A DNA stretch of 44,144 bases. Origin: NORP181 sp047623555. GTDB lineage: Bacteria > Pseudomonadota > Alphaproteobacteria > Rhodobacterales > Rhodobacteraceae. Where the stretch lies: assembly GCA_047623555.1 (NCBI GenBank), contig JBLHMP010000030.1:1-44144 (forward strand), in the 5' to 3' direction. The position numbers were made by a program, and so were the translations under genes. How positions within the stretch are numbered: position 1 is the stretch's first letter; every line of letters starts with the position of its first letter. Below the pieces are notes generated by a model that did not search any database, was not told where the DNA came from, and saw only the letters and a program-made list of their open reading frames with translations. This document shows positions 13,915-23,407 of the stretch, piece after piece.

Positions 13915-16740
13915 CTATTTATCGGCCCGCTTGGTGCCTTCGGCTATGGCTTTGCGAAGCTTTCCCTCAAGGAATTTTTGTTTGGATTCAGTGTAATACT
14001 TTAGCCCGAACATGTCTTTTACATAGAAGGTATCAACCACTTGTTCGCCGTAGGTCGCGATTACCGCATTGGCAATATAGACGTTTGAGGCGGCCAAAGC
14101 GCGGGCCAGATCGTATAACAGGCCAGGGCGGTCGCGGGTGTCGACTTCGATGATGGTGTAGATTTCCGAGCCGTCATTGTCAAAAATCACATGGGTTGGC
14201 ACGTTAAATGCTTTTTCGCGTTTCTTGATTTTATCGCGGGATTTCAAGGCGTCGCGTGCAACGATTTCACCCCTTAGGGTTCTGTCGATCATCTTGGTCA
14301 GGCGGGGCAGGCGCGAGGCCTCATAGGGCGCGCCTTCGCTGTCTTGCAACCAGAACGCGCCGACGACATAGCCGTCTTTGGTGGTGTAACTGCGCGCATC
14401 TACAACATTGGCCCCGACCAGCGCCAAGGCCCCGGTGAGGCGGGTGAAAATGCCCGGATGGTCGGCCATGACGATGCAGGCGCGGGTGGCGTCGCGATCG
14501 ATATCAGGATGCAGGTCAATCAGCACTTCGCTTGGGTCGTTATGTGCGGTGAGATCGCGCAGCAGGCGGGCGAAAACAACATGGGCGGTGATATGCAGCC
14601 CCTGCCAATAGGGGTCGTAATGGCGCCCGGTTTCGACTTTGAGTTCGGCTTTGGTCCAATCCGGCAGCGCTGCACGCAGCGCTCTTTTGGCCTCAACCCC
14701 GCGGTTTTCGCGGTTCAGGTCCTCCATGCCGGTTTCCAGCGCCCGTTGGGTCTGACGATAGAGGCCGCGGATCAGCGCGGCCTTCCAGTTGTTCCAGGTG
14801 TTGGGGCCAACGCCACGAATGTCACAAACCGTCAGCACCGTCAGCAGGTTCAGCCGCTTGACTGTCTGCACCGCCTTGGCAAAGTCACGCACCGTGCGTG
14901 GGTCGGCAATATCGCGTTTCTGCGCCGTGTCTGACATCAGCAGATGATGGCGGATCAGCCATTCCACCGTTTCGGTTTCCTGTTTGTTCAGACCCAGACG
15001 CGGCGCAATTTTACGGGCCATTTTTGCACCAAGAATCGAATGGTCTTCGGGGCGGCCTTTGGCGATGTCATGCAGCAACAAAGCGACATACATTACCTTG
15101 CGGTTAACCCCATCTTTGAGGATGCCCGAGGCAACAGGCAGTTCCTCAACCAGTTCGTTCTTTTCGATCTGGGCAAGGGTGGCGATGCACTGGATAATAT
15201 GTTCGTCCACGGTATAGCTGTGATACATATTGAACTGCATCATCGCCACAATGGGCTGAAATTCGGGCACAAAGGCCGACAGCACGCCCAGTTCGTTCAT
15301 CCGCCGCAATGCCCGTTCCGGATTGCCGTGTTTCAGCATAAGGCCGAGAAAAATGCGCTGGGCTTCGGGGTTTTTGCGCATGGTGTCGTCGATCAACGGC
15401 AGGTTGGCGGTGACCAGGCGCATGGCGTCCGGGTGGATCAGCATGCCGGTGCGCAGACCTTCTTCAAACAGGCGCAGGATGTTCAGTTTATCATCCAGAA
15501 ACGTATCTGGATCAACGATGTCCAGCCGGTTGTGGACCACGGCATAACCCTTTTTGACCCTACGTTTGCGCCGGAAAATACGCTGCAACAGAGGTTCAGA
15601 TTTCAGGTGGGTCGCCTCAAGCTTAGTCAGAAAAATCCGGGTCAGATCCCCCACGGATGTGGCATGACGGAAATAGGCCTGCATAAAGATTTCAACACCG
15701 CGCCGCCCGGCCCGATCCTTATATCCCATGCGTTTGGCCACATCGACCTGCATGTCAAACGTCAGCTGTTCGGTGGCGCGATTGCTGGCCAAATGAAGAT
15801 GCGAGCGGACGGCCCACAAAAAGTTTTCGGCCTGAATGAACCGGTCAAACTCTTCGGGGCGGAACACGCCCAAAGGCACCAGTTCAGCGGCTTTTTTGAC
15901 ACCGTGGATATATTTGGCGATCCAGAACAGAGATTGCAGATCGCGCAGACCACCTTTGCCCTCTTTGACATTTGGTTCGACCATATAGCGCAGGCCATGT
16001 TTCTTATGTCTCGCCTCGCGTTCCTGCAGCTTTGCGGCGATGAATTCGCGTTCTGTACCGTCAAATAGTTCGGTTTGCAGTTGCTCGCCCAGCTCTGCCG
16101 CCAAATGCGCGTCACCAACCAGAAACCGCTGTTCCAGCATGGCGGTGCGAGTGGTGAAATCTTCGCGGCCCAGTCGGATGCAATCGTTGATCGTGCGGCT
16201 GGCATGGCCGACCTTTAATTTCAGGTCCCACAGGATGTAGAGCATCGATTCTATGACGCTCTCGGCCCAGGCGGTGATTTTGTAAGGCGTCAGGAACAGC
16301 AGATCGACATCTGAAAACGGCGCCATTTCACCGCGCCCATAGCCGCCAACGGCGATGGCGGCGATTCGCTCGCCTGATGTCGGGTTGGGGGCCGGGTGCA
16401 AATAGGTGCTGGCGACATGCATCGCGGTTTTGACCAGACCGTCGGTCAGAAACGTATAAGATCGCGTCAACGGCCGGGCGGCAAAGGGTTGGCTGGCAAA
16501 CGCCGCAGCAATGGCGGCGCGACCCTGTGTGTTGGCGTCATTCAGAATGCGCACGGTTTCGCCGCGAAGTTCGGCGTTGTCAGTCGTGGTCTCAGAGGCC
16601 ACTGCTATCTGACGACAGACGTCGGCGACATCAAATATTGCCGCCTCGTCACAGATCAGAGTGCCCGGAGACGTTAGCGAGAAAACGCCGTTGGTCGGTT
16701 CAGGAACCGGCACCAGAGAAGCTTGTTGGAGCAGGGTCAA
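13915..16740 (-). CDS. glnD: bifunctional [protein-PII] uridylyltransferase / uridylyl-removing enzyme
   Basis: This 941-aa protein is the nitrogen-status sensor that uridylylates PII proteins when glutamine is low and reverses this when it is high. Domains in order are a nucleotidyltransferase with GGYGRGEMAPFSDVDLLF (residues 132-149, metal ligands Asp144 and Asp146), a central linker, an HD domain with LLHDIAKGRPEDHS, and two C-terminal ACT domains starting at VMADHPGIFTRLTGAL and DTRDRPGLLYDLARAL. Length is normal. The ATG at 16740 lies inside the preceding gene, giving a 41-bp out-of-frame overlap, which suggests translational coupling. Confidence 0.97.
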   Translation of the reverse strand: MTLLQQASLVPVPEPTNGVFSLTSPGTLICDEAAIFDVADVCRQIAVASETTTDNAELRGETVRILNDANTQGRAAIAAAFASQPFAARPLTRSYTFLTDGLVKTAMHVASTYLHPAPNPTSGERIAAIAVGGYGRGEMAPFSDVDLLFLTPYKITAWAESVIESMLYILWDLKLKVGHASRTINDCIRLGREDFTTRTAMLEQRFLVGDAHLAAELGEQLQTELFDGTEREFIAAKLQEREARHKKHGLRYMVEPNVKEGKGGLRDLQSLFWIAKYIHGVKKAAELVPLGVFRPEEFDRFIQAENFLWAVRSHLHLASNRATEQLTFDMQVDVAKRMGYKDRAGRRGVEIFMQAYFRHATSVGDLTRIFLTKLEATHLKSEPLLQRIFRRKRRVKKGYAVVHNRLDIVDPDTFLDDKLNILRLFEEGLRTGMLIHPDAMRLVTANLPLIDDTMRKNPEAQRIFLGLMLKHGNPERALRRMNELGVLSAFVPEFQPIVAMMQFNMYHSYTVDEHIIQCIATLAQIEKNELVEELPVASGILKDGVNRKVMYVALLLHDIAKGRPEDHSILGAKMARKIAPRLGLNKQETETVEWLIRHHLLMSDTAQKRDIADPRTVRDFAKAVQTVKRLNLLTVLTVCDIRGVGPNTWNNWKAALIRGLYRQTQRALETGMEDLNRENRGVEAKRALRAALPDWTKAELKVETGRHYDPYWQGLHITAHVVFARLLRDLTAHNDPSEVLIDLHPDIDRDATRACIVMADHPGIFTRLTGALALVGANVVDARSYTTKDGYVVGAFWLQDSEGAPYEASRLPRLTKMIDRTLRGEIVARDALKSRDKIKKREKAFNVPTHVIFDNDGSEIYTIIEVDTRDRPGLLYDLARALAASNVYIANAVIATYGEQVVDTFYVKDMFGLKYYTESKQKFLEGKLRKAIAEGTKRADK

Positions 16741-17881
16741 TCACAACCACCTGTTTGTTCTGGATCGTGGCGACGGCCAGACCTCTTTGATTCGTGCCGT
16801 TTGGCAGCAGACGAAAGATACCGCCGACGCCACGAAAACCCGCGCTTTGGGTCAGTGCCGCGCCGGTCAGAGCATCGGAATTACCGGCCCCGACAAGGGC
16901 ACCAATGGCGGCAATCCCGTCATAGGCCAGCCCACCGATCGGATGTGGGGCGGCTTCATATGCCGTGGCATAGCGAGACTGAAATTGTTGCGTCATGGTT
17001 GGATCAGGCAAGGCAAACCAGCCACCTTGCACCCCGGGAAGCGCCAGTGTTTGTGCCGGAATATCCCAGCGCGTCAGGCCGATATATTGCACATTGGCTG
17101 GGGAAACCCCGGCTTCGGGGAGCAATTGGGTCAACAAAGGCAAGGCACCAGCGGTTGTCGATGTCAGGAAAATCGCATTGGCGCCGGTACTGGCCGCGGT
17201 ATCACGAATTTGCGGAATCGCGTTGATGACGCCCTGTTGGGACAGCTCATAGCCCACGGTTCCGGCCAACGTGGCACGGCTGTCACCGATGATCCCTTGG
17301 ATTGCGTCGCGGCCAAGGTCACCTGCGATGTCGTTGCTATGCACGATAACCATATTGCCTTTGCCCTGCTGGGCTGCGTATCGCGCCAGTCGGTTGGCGG
17401 TGTTTTCAAATGTTGGTCCGAGGACAAAAACATTTCCGCCGGCAATTGTTGCGTTGTTGGAAAACGAAAGAACGTTGATATCGCGTCCACGCACCGCCAG
17501 CCCAACAGCATTGGCCGAAGAGGCATAAACCGGGCCAAGAATAATACGGGCGCCATCGTTGACGGCCTGCGTTGCAACGCTTGCGGCGGTATCAGCATTC
17601 CCGGCGGTATCATAGACGCGCAGGTCGATAACGACGCCCTGTAAGTCCGCAATCGCCAGCCGCGCTGCGTTCTCCAGGCTTTTGGCAAGAACCGCATCAC
17701 CCGGCTGGGCAGACCCGGCAGGAACAAGCAACGCAACAGGAACTGGCTTGGACGTGTCAATCGTTGGCCCGCCCCCGCCCATCGACGTCGGTTGGCATGC
17801 GCTTAACAAAGCGGCAACTAAAAGACCCAGCCCAAGAAAGATGATCTTGCGGGCTCGTGTGAAAACGGCAAAAATAGACAC
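16700..17881 (-). CDS. penicillin-binding protein activator (LpoA-like lipoprotein)
   Basis: A 393-aa lipoprotein with a periplasmic-binding-protein type I fold. A GTG start at 17881, preceded by GAGG, gives a signal peptide with lipobox LLSAC (Cys29). The mature part shows VPVALLVPAGSAQPGDAVLA, IILGPVYASSANAVG and AYDGIAAIGALVG, as in the Leu/Ile/Val-binding-like proteins annotated as PBP activators. It is divergent from rsmI, which matches the conserved lpoA/rsmI/yraN neighbourhood. It would reach peptidoglycan synthases from the outer membrane; in alphaproteobacteria this role is inferred from homology. A longer frame from ATG 17974 is less likely. Confidence 0.85.
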   Translation of the reverse strand: MSIFAVFTRARKIIFLGLGLLVAALLSACQPTSMGGGGPTIDTSKPVPVALLVPAGSAQPGDAVLAKSLENAARLAIADLQGVVIDLRVYDTAGNADTAASVATQAVNDGARIILGPVYASSANAVGLAVRGRDINVLSFSNNATIAGGNVFVLGPTFENTANRLARYAAQQGKGNMVIVHSNDIAGDLGRDAIQGIIGDSRATLAGTVGYELSQQGVINAIPQIRDTAASTGANAIFLTSTTAGALPLLTQLLPEAGVSPANVQYIGLTRWDIPAQTLALPGVQGGWFALPDPTMTQQFQSRYATAYEAAPHPIGGLAYDGIAAIGALVGAGNSDALTGAALTQSAGFRGVGGIFRLLPNGTNQRGLAVATIQNKQVVVIDPAPTSFSGAGS

Positions 17882-17973
17882 TGAAAATACCTCGTCCGGC
17901 GATATGGCGGCGGCATGTTGCCGCTGTTCTAATGCTCGGGTTATAATAAGCGTCAATAAAGGCGGGTCCAGCA

Positions 17974-18831
17974 TTGAATCACCAAAAAGTCAGATTGTCC
18001 CCGGGTTTGTACTTTGTCGCCACTCCGATCGGTACGGCGCGCGACATTACATTGCGGGCGCTGGACATTCTTGCGTCAGCAGATGTGATCGCAGCCGAAG
18101 ATACCCGCAGCCTGCGCCGGTTGATGGAAATTCACGGTGTTCCGTTGGATGGTCGGCGGGTGCTGTCCTATCACGACCACAGTGGCGGCGGATCACGCGA
18201 TCGCCTGATTGCAGCACTAGCCGAAGGGCAGTCGGTTGCTTATGCGTCTGAGGCCGGAATGCCGCTGATTGCTGATCCGGGTTATGATCTGGGCAAAGCC
18301 GCGTCAGACGCCGGATATTTGGTCACGACCGCCCCGGGGGCGTCGGCGGTTTTGACGGCGCTGACGTTGGCGGGGTTGCCAACGGATGCGTTCTTTTTTG
18401 CTGGGTTCCTGCCGAATGCCAGCACAGCCCGCAAAGCGCGACTCGAGGTGGTGCGATCTATTCCGGGAACGTTGGTATTTTATGAATCTCCCAAGCGGGT
18501 GGCCGCGTCTCTGGCGGATATGGCTTTGGTTCTGGGGGCGGATCGACAGGCGGCAATGTGCCGTGAGTTGACCAAGAAATTTGAAGAGGTGCGGCGCGGA
18601 ACACTGGCGGAACTGGCCGAGAATCTGGCAAATGCACCGGTTAAAGGCGAAATTGTCCTGATTATTGATCGGTCGCGTTCAGCGCCTGTTAATAATGCAG
18701 ACGTAGAAACAGACCTAAGGGCCGCGCTGGAAACCCATTCGGTTAAGGATGCGGCGGATTTGGTGTCAAAAATGCACGAAATTCCACGCCGCACGCTTTA
18801 TCAAATGGCGCTGAAATTGGGAAAAAACTGA
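17974..18831 (+). CDS. rsmI: 16S rRNA (cytidine(1402)-2'-O)-methyltransferase
   Basis: The 285-aa protein has the tetrapyrrole-methylase fold. Characteristic segments are GLYFVATPIGTARDITLRAL, DVIAAEDTRSLRRLM, LSYHDHSGGGSRDRLI, ASEAGMPLIADPGYDL and TTAPGASAVLTALTLAGLPT, then FFFAGFLP and LVFYESPKRV. It 2'-O-methylates C1402 in the ribosomal P site together with RsmH. The start is TTG at 17974. It heads an operon with yraN (1 bp gap) and gshB. Confidence 0.95.
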   Translation: MNHQKVRLSPGLYFVATPIGTARDITLRALDILASADVIAAEDTRSLRRLMEIHGVPLDGRRVLSYHDHSGGGSRDRLIAALAEGQSVAYASEAGMPLIADPGYDLGKAASDAGYLVTTAPGASAVLTALTLAGLPTDAFFFAGFLPNASTARKARLEVVRSIPGTLVFYESPKRVAASLADMALVLGADRQAAMCRELTKKFEEVRRGTLAELAENLANAPVKGEIVLIIDRSRSAPVNNADVETDLRAALETHSVKDAADLVSKMHEIPRRTLYQMALKLGKN

Positions 18832-18832
18832 T

Positions 18833-19204
18833 ATGACTTCTACAACGGCTTCGCGTCAAATGTGCTATCACTCCGGGGTTTCCGCGGAAAATCGTATCGC
18901 GCAGGATTATGAACGCCGTGGTTTTGCAATTGCTCGCCGTCGCTGGCGTGGCCCGGGTGGCGAAATTGATCTGATCACCCGTGACGGTGACGGTCTTGTT
19001 TTTGTCGAAGTCAAACAAAGCCGCAGTTTCGCACGCGCGGCAGAACGCCTTAGTCGCCGTCAGATGGCGAGAATTTATGCGTCGGCGGAACATTTTTTGG
19101 CCAATGAACCCAACGGGCAACTGACAAATGTTCGTTTTGATGTGGCATTGGTAAATGAAACGGGTGACTTTCAAATAATTGAGAACGCCTTTGGGCTTGA
19201 CTGA
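18833..19204 (+). CDS. yraN: YraN/UPF0102 family endonuclease-like protein
   Basis: A 123-aa protein with the restriction-endonuclease-like core of UPF0102: GVSAENRIAQDYERRGF, then RRWRGPGGEIDLITRDG, and LVFVEVKQS with the E-x-K metal-site pattern. It follows the rsmI stop by one base, a near-universal pairing. The biochemical role is not established; involvement in DNA uptake or replication repair has been suggested for the family. Confidence 0.9.
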   Translation: MTSTTASRQMCYHSGVSAENRIAQDYERRGFAIARRRWRGPGGEIDLITRDGDGLVFVEVKQSRSFARAAERLSRRQMARIYASAEHFLANEPNGQLTNVRFDVALVNETGDFQIIENAFGLD

Positions 19205-19265
19205 ACGCCATTGAAACCTTTGCCTGCCTACGCCATGTATCAGGCCTTAGGTAAAGGATTGCGCT

Positions 19266-20201
19266 ATGAAGATCGCCTTTCAGATGGACCCGATCGGGTC
19301 TGTGGACATCAACGCAGACAGTAGTTTCCGACTGGCGGAAGAGGCGCAAAATCGGGGCCATTCGCTGTTTTATTACAGTCCTGACAAGCTCGCCTATCAA
19401 GAGGGTCGTATAGCCGCGCGTGGGCAGGACATGACCGTACAGCGCGTTGCGGGAACGCCGGCGATTCTGGGTGAGGAACGCGAGATAGATCTGAGCGAAA
19501 TGGATGTGGTCTGGCTGCGCCAGGATCCGCCATTTGATATGAATTACATCACATCCACGCATATTCTGGACCGGTTGGCGCCGGGTACATTGGTGGTGAA
19601 TGATCCATTTTGGGTCCGAAATTACCCGGAAAAGCTATTGGTGCTGGATTTCCCTGACCTGACGCCGCCCACAACAATTGCCCGTGATCTGGACACGATC
19701 AAGGCCTTCAAGGCCAAGCATGGCGATGTCATTCTGAAACCACTGTACGGCAATGGCGGTGCCGGAGTGTTTCGGTTGGATCGCAATGATCGCAACCTGA
19801 CCTCGCTGCACGAATTGTTTACCTCGTTTTCGCGCGAACCGCTGATTGTACAGAAGTTTCTACCGGATGTGAGCAACGGCGACAAACGGGTGATTCTTGT
19901 TGATGGGGAACCTGTCGGAGCAATAAATCGTGTGCCTGCCCCGGGGGAGACCCGGTCCAACATGCATGTTGGTGGCCGTCCGGAAAAAATCGGACTGTCC
20001 AAACGTGACCTCGAGATTTGTGCCGCCATTGGCCCGCTATTGCGCGAAAAGGGGCAGGTTTTTGTTGGGATCGATATTATTGGCGACTATTTGACAGAAA
20101 TCAACGTGACGTCACCCACGGGTATTCAGGAGTTGGAACGCTTTGATGGCGTCAATATTGCCGAAAAAATCTGGATAGCGATCGAAGCACGCCGGGCATG
20201 A
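19266..20201 (+). CDS. gshB: glutathione synthase
   Basis: The 311-aa ATP-grasp ligase joins gamma-glutamylcysteine and glycine. Recognisable are KIAFQMDPIGSVDINADSSF at the N-terminus, VWLRQDPPFDMNYIT, the nucleotide-binding loop KPLYGNGGAGVFRL, KRVILVDGEPVGAINRVP and the C-terminal EINVTSPTGIQELER. It completes glutathione synthesis in the cytosol. It is the third gene of the rsmI operon, and its stop overlaps the start of the following hydrolase gene by ATGA. Confidence 0.96.
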   Translation: MKIAFQMDPIGSVDINADSSFRLAEEAQNRGHSLFYYSPDKLAYQEGRIAARGQDMTVQRVAGTPAILGEEREIDLSEMDVVWLRQDPPFDMNYITSTHILDRLAPGTLVVNDPFWVRNYPEKLLVLDFPDLTPPTTIARDLDTIKAFKAKHGDVILKPLYGNGGAGVFRLDRNDRNLTSLHELFTSFSREPLIVQKFLPDVSNGDKRVILVDGEPVGAINRVPAPGETRSNMHVGGRPEKIGLSKRDLEICAAIGPLLREKGQVFVGIDIIGDYLTEINVTSPTGIQELERFDGVNIAEKIWIAIEARRA

Positions 20202-21109
20202 GTCGACGCAAGAAAGCGCTGAATTTCTTTCTGCGCTATATGGAAAAACCCCGTTTGGCGCGGGAATCTGACCCCGGGAAACTGCGCAGTGTGTTTGAAT
20301 CCAAGGCACGCCTGTTTTTTCGCCCGCCATGCGACACGCGTTATGAAAACGGTGATCTGGGCGTTCCTGTGCAATGGGCGCAGGTTGGCACCTACATCGG
20401 GTCTGGCGTTTTGTTGTATTTTCATGGCGGCGGTTACGTATTTGGCAGCCCGTTTACGCACCGGGCCATGCTTGCCCGGCTTGCTGGCCTGACCGGGATG
20501 CGGGCCTGTTTGCCGACGTATCGTCTAGCCCCGGAACATCCGTTTCCGGCTGCATTGGATGATGCACGCACAGCCTATGATGGTTTGTTGGCGTCTGGGG
20601 TTCCGGCCGACCAAATTGTCATGGGCGGTGATAGCGCTGGCGGTGGTTTGGTGTTGGCCTTGCTCGCGGATATATGCGCGCGCGATGTACCGAAACCCGC
20701 AGCTGTGTTTGCCTTTTCGCCGTTGACTGACTTGACGTTCTCGGGTGATTCGGTTGTCACGAATGCACAGGCCGACGTTATGCTGCCTGCTTCGCGCGGC
20801 GCGGAAATGGCTGAGATGTATTTACAGGGGGCAGATGCGGCAAACCCGTTTGCGTCGCCTTTGTATGCTGATTTCTGCGGTGCGCCAGATATTTGTCTGT
20901 TTGCGGGCGACACTGAAATTTTGTTGGATGACACCCGTCGTATGGCTGTGCGGCTGCGGGAACAAGGGGTGCGGACCAGCGAACATATTGTCAAAGACCT
21001 GCCGCATGTCTGGCCAATTTTCCAACGCCTGTTGCCTGAGGCGGATGCGACATTGACCGATTTGGCGGCTTGGATCAGGCTTCGGATGCCGTCATCAACC
21101 GGAAACTAA
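20198..21109 (+). CDS. alpha/beta hydrolase, hormone-sensitive-lipase type esterase
   Basis: The 303-aa protein is a family IV esterase. The oxyanion-hole motif FHGGGYVFGSP lies near residues 70-80, the nucleophile motif is GGDSAGGG near residue 147, and the acid/base region is FAGDTEILLDDT followed by KDLPHVWP. It is predicted cytosolic. The ATGA overlap with gshB means tight coupling, although a shared pathway with glutathione is not obvious. Its 3' end overlaps the convergent comM-like gene by 35 bp. Confidence 0.9.
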   Translation: MSRRKKALNFFLRYMEKPRLARESDPGKLRSVFESKARLFFRPPCDTRYENGDLGVPVQWAQVGTYIGSGVLLYFHGGGYVFGSPFTHRAMLARLAGLTGMRACLPTYRLAPEHPFPAALDDARTAYDGLLASGVPADQIVMGGDSAGGGLVLALLADICARDVPKPAAVFAFSPLTDLTFSGDSVVTNAQADVMLPASRGAEMAEMYLQGADAANPFASPLYADFCGAPDICLFAGDTEILLDDTRRMAVRLREQGVRTSEHIVKDLPHVWPIFQRLLPEADATLTDLAAWIRLRMPSSTGN

Positions 21110-22589
21110 GGGCCTCGGCTATATGTGCGCGACGCACTTCGGTCGAGTGATCCAGATCCGCAATGGTGCGCGCTACGCGCAGAACCCGGTGGTAGCCGCG
21201 GGCTGACAGGCCAAAACGTTCCGCAACTTTGAGCAACAATTCACGCCCTTCGGTATCTGGAGTGGCGAACTCCTCAAGCACAGTGCCTTCGGCATCGGCA
21301 TTCTGACGCAGACCGGGCGCGGCCCCGAAACGTTTGGTTTGAACCTGTCGCGCTTTGGCGACTCGGGCGGCGATAACTTTTGAACTGTCACCACTTGCGG
21401 GTAAATCAAGGTCGGTGAAGGCGACCGGTGGTACCTCGATCCGCAAATCAAACCGGTCCATCAAGGGTCCGGAAATGCGCCCCAAATAATCCTCGCCGCA
21501 AATAGGCACACGGGCGCAGGCGCGGGAAGGGTCGCTGAGATAGCCGCATTTGCAGGGGTTTGCCGCGGCTACCAGCATGAATTTGCAGGGATATTTTACA
21601 TGGGCATTGGCGCGGGCGATCATGACCTCGCCGGTTTCGATGGGTTGGCGTAGGGTTTCCAACACGGCACGCGGGAATTCGGGAAATTCGTCCATGAACA
21701 GAACGCCGTTATGGGCGAGACTGATTTCGCCGGGTTTGGCCTGCCGTCCACCGCCAATAATGGCAGCCTGTGATGCGGTGTGATGTGGTTCGCGAAACGG
21801 GCGCGCGCGGCTGATGCCGCCTTCGTCTAGAAGGCCGCATAGGGATTGTATCATTGACGTTTCGAGCGCTTCGGGCGCTGTCAGCAAGGGCAATATGCCC
21901 GGGATACGTGCCGCCAACATGGACTTGCCAGAGCCAGGTGAGCCAACCAACATCAGATGGTGGCGACCGGCGGCGGCGATTTCCAGCGCCCGTTTGGCCC
22001 GTTCCTGACCTTTGACATCACGCAGATCTCGACCCGCCGGGGGGGGCGTGACTTCGCCTGGTTCTGCCGGGGTAATTGGCGACTGACCGGTGAAATGGCG
22101 CACCACGTCACCTAAGCTGTTGGCGCCGATCACCTGCGCGCCTCCGACCCAGGCGGCCTCGGCGCCGGATGCGGACGGACAAAGCAGAACCCGACCTTGC
22201 TCGGCGGCGGTCATGGCGGCGGGCAGCGCGCCAAGGACTGGCACCAATGAGCCGTCCAGGGAGAGTTCGCCCAAGGCAACCGTGCCCTCGGCGGCGTCGG
22301 TCGGCACGATATCCAGCGCGGCGAGCAGGGCCAAAGCGATGGGCAGGTCGAAATGGCTGCCCTCTTTTGGCAAATCGGCGGGCGACAAGTTGATGGTAAT
22401 GCGTTTTGACGGCAGCGCGATGGCCATAGAACTAAGCGCGCTGCGCACCCGATCACGGGCCTCGGACACGGCTTTGTCCGGCAGGCCAACCACCGCAAAG
22501 GCCGGCATGCCCGGGGTTATGGCGCATTGCACCTCGACCAGCCGGGCCTCGACCCCTTGAAAAGCAACCGTGTAGGCGCGTGATACCAT
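21075..22589 (-). CDS. comM: YifB/ComM family Mg-chelatase-like AAA+ ATPase
   Basis: A 504-aa protein in the usual three parts: an N-terminal Lon-type S16-like domain (GVEARLVEVQCAITPGMPAF), an AAA+ core with Walker A GSPGSGKSMLAARIPGILP and the HHTASQAAIIGGG motif, and a C-terminal Mg-chelatase region (SARGYHRVLRVARTIADL). A cysteine cluster, NPCKCGYLSDPSRACARVP, is present. ComM is a branch-migration helicase that assists integration during natural transformation; YifB is the general name. It is a single minus-strand gene with about 70 bp to the next start upstream. Confidence 0.94.
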   Translation of the reverse strand: MVSRAYTVAFQGVEARLVEVQCAITPGMPAFAVVGLPDKAVSEARDRVRSALSSMAIALPSKRITINLSPADLPKEGSHFDLPIALALLAALDIVPTDAAEGTVALGELSLDGSLVPVLGALPAAMTAAEQGRVLLCPSASGAEAAWVGGAQVIGANSLGDVVRHFTGQSPITPAEPGEVTPPPAGRDLRDVKGQERAKRALEIAAAGRHHLMLVGSPGSGKSMLAARIPGILPLLTAPEALETSMIQSLCGLLDEGGISRARPFREPHHTASQAAIIGGGRQAKPGEISLAHNGVLFMDEFPEFPRAVLETLRQPIETGEVMIARANAHVKYPCKFMLVAAANPCKCGYLSDPSRACARVPICGEDYLGRISGPLMDRFDLRIEVPPVAFTDLDLPASGDSSKVIAARVAKARQVQTKRFGAAPGLRQNADAEGTVLEEFATPDTEGRELLLKVAERFGLSARGYHRVLRVARTIADLDHSTEVRRAHIAEALSFRLMTASEA

Positions 22590-22661
22590 CTTTGACCCTT
22601 GCCGTGATTGACGAATGGTTAATCGCTAATCGGGCTTGGTTTAAGAATGGTTAACGCGGCC

Positions 22662-23348
22662 TCAATCAACGGTTGGCCAGGGTGTATTTGGCAAATCCCG
22701 CGCATATGGGTCTGGATCATAGGTTATTTCATCTGCGGCCTGTCGCCATTGCAAAACCGCCGGATCACTTAGGAGGGTCGCGCAATAGGTGTTTGCCGCG
22801 TCGCTCACCGGTAGGCCATAGCCTATGATGCGGGCCGCGATTGGTGCGTAAAATACATCCGCGAGCGAGTATTCGCCAAACAAATAGGGGGATGTGCTGT
22901 CTGACACGCGGCGGGCGTGGTTCCATAGGGTTTCGAGGCGAGCAAGATCGGTTTGTACCGCCGCAGACGGTTGAAATCCAACATGGCAATATTGCAATTG
23001 CATCGGGCAGGCATCGCGTAATGCACCAAATCCGGCGGCCATTTCGGCGCAAAGCCAGCGCGCTGTGGCCCGCGCCGCAGGGTCGGTTGGCCACAGATTG
23101 GCCGATGGATGACGTTCGGCCAATGTTTCGGCGATGGCAAGGCTTTCGCCAACCACAATACCGTCCGGGGTGCGCACAGCTGGGACAAGCCGGGCCGGGG
23201 CAAGGGCGGACAGATCATCGGCCATTGTGCCGGAATAAAGGCCCACAACATGGGTGCGGCAAGGGATGTTGAATTTCTCAAACATCAGCCAGCCGCGCAG
23301 TGACCAGCTCGAAAACATGCGGTCACCAATATATAAATCATATGTCAT
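22662..23348 (-). CDS. glutathione S-transferase family protein
   Basis: The 228-aa protein has the N-terminal thioredoxin-like GST domain starting with YDLYIGDRMFSSWSLRGWL; the SSWS serine is the likely glutathione-activating residue. The cis-Pro/gamma-glutamyl site is ARLVPAVRTPDG and then GESLAIAETLAE. The C-terminal helical domain contains YLFGEYSLADVFYAPIAARI with the conserved N-cap D. It likely conjugates or reduces an unidentified electrophile in the cytosol. Confidence 0.9.
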   Translation of the reverse strand: MTYDLYIGDRMFSSWSLRGWLMFEKFNIPCRTHVVGLYSGTMADDLSALAPARLVPAVRTPDGIVVGESLAIAETLAERHPSANLWPTDPAARATARWLCAEMAAGFGALRDACPMQLQYCHVGFQPSAAVQTDLARLETLWNHARRVSDSTSPYLFGEYSLADVFYAPIAARIIGYGLPVSDAANTYCATLLSDPAVLQWRQAADEITYDPDPYARDLPNTPWPTVD

Positions 23349-23407
23349 GTGGGGTATTTAGGGGGGAATTTACCGACAGGTAAAACGCTCAATTGTGCGT
23401 TACCTCA

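Noticed and set aside
14944..16068. A 374-codon plus-strand open frame antisense to glnD
   Set aside because: It lies entirely opposite the well-supported glnD gene, has a low-complexity His/Gln-rich translation and matches no family; it is a by-product of codon bias.
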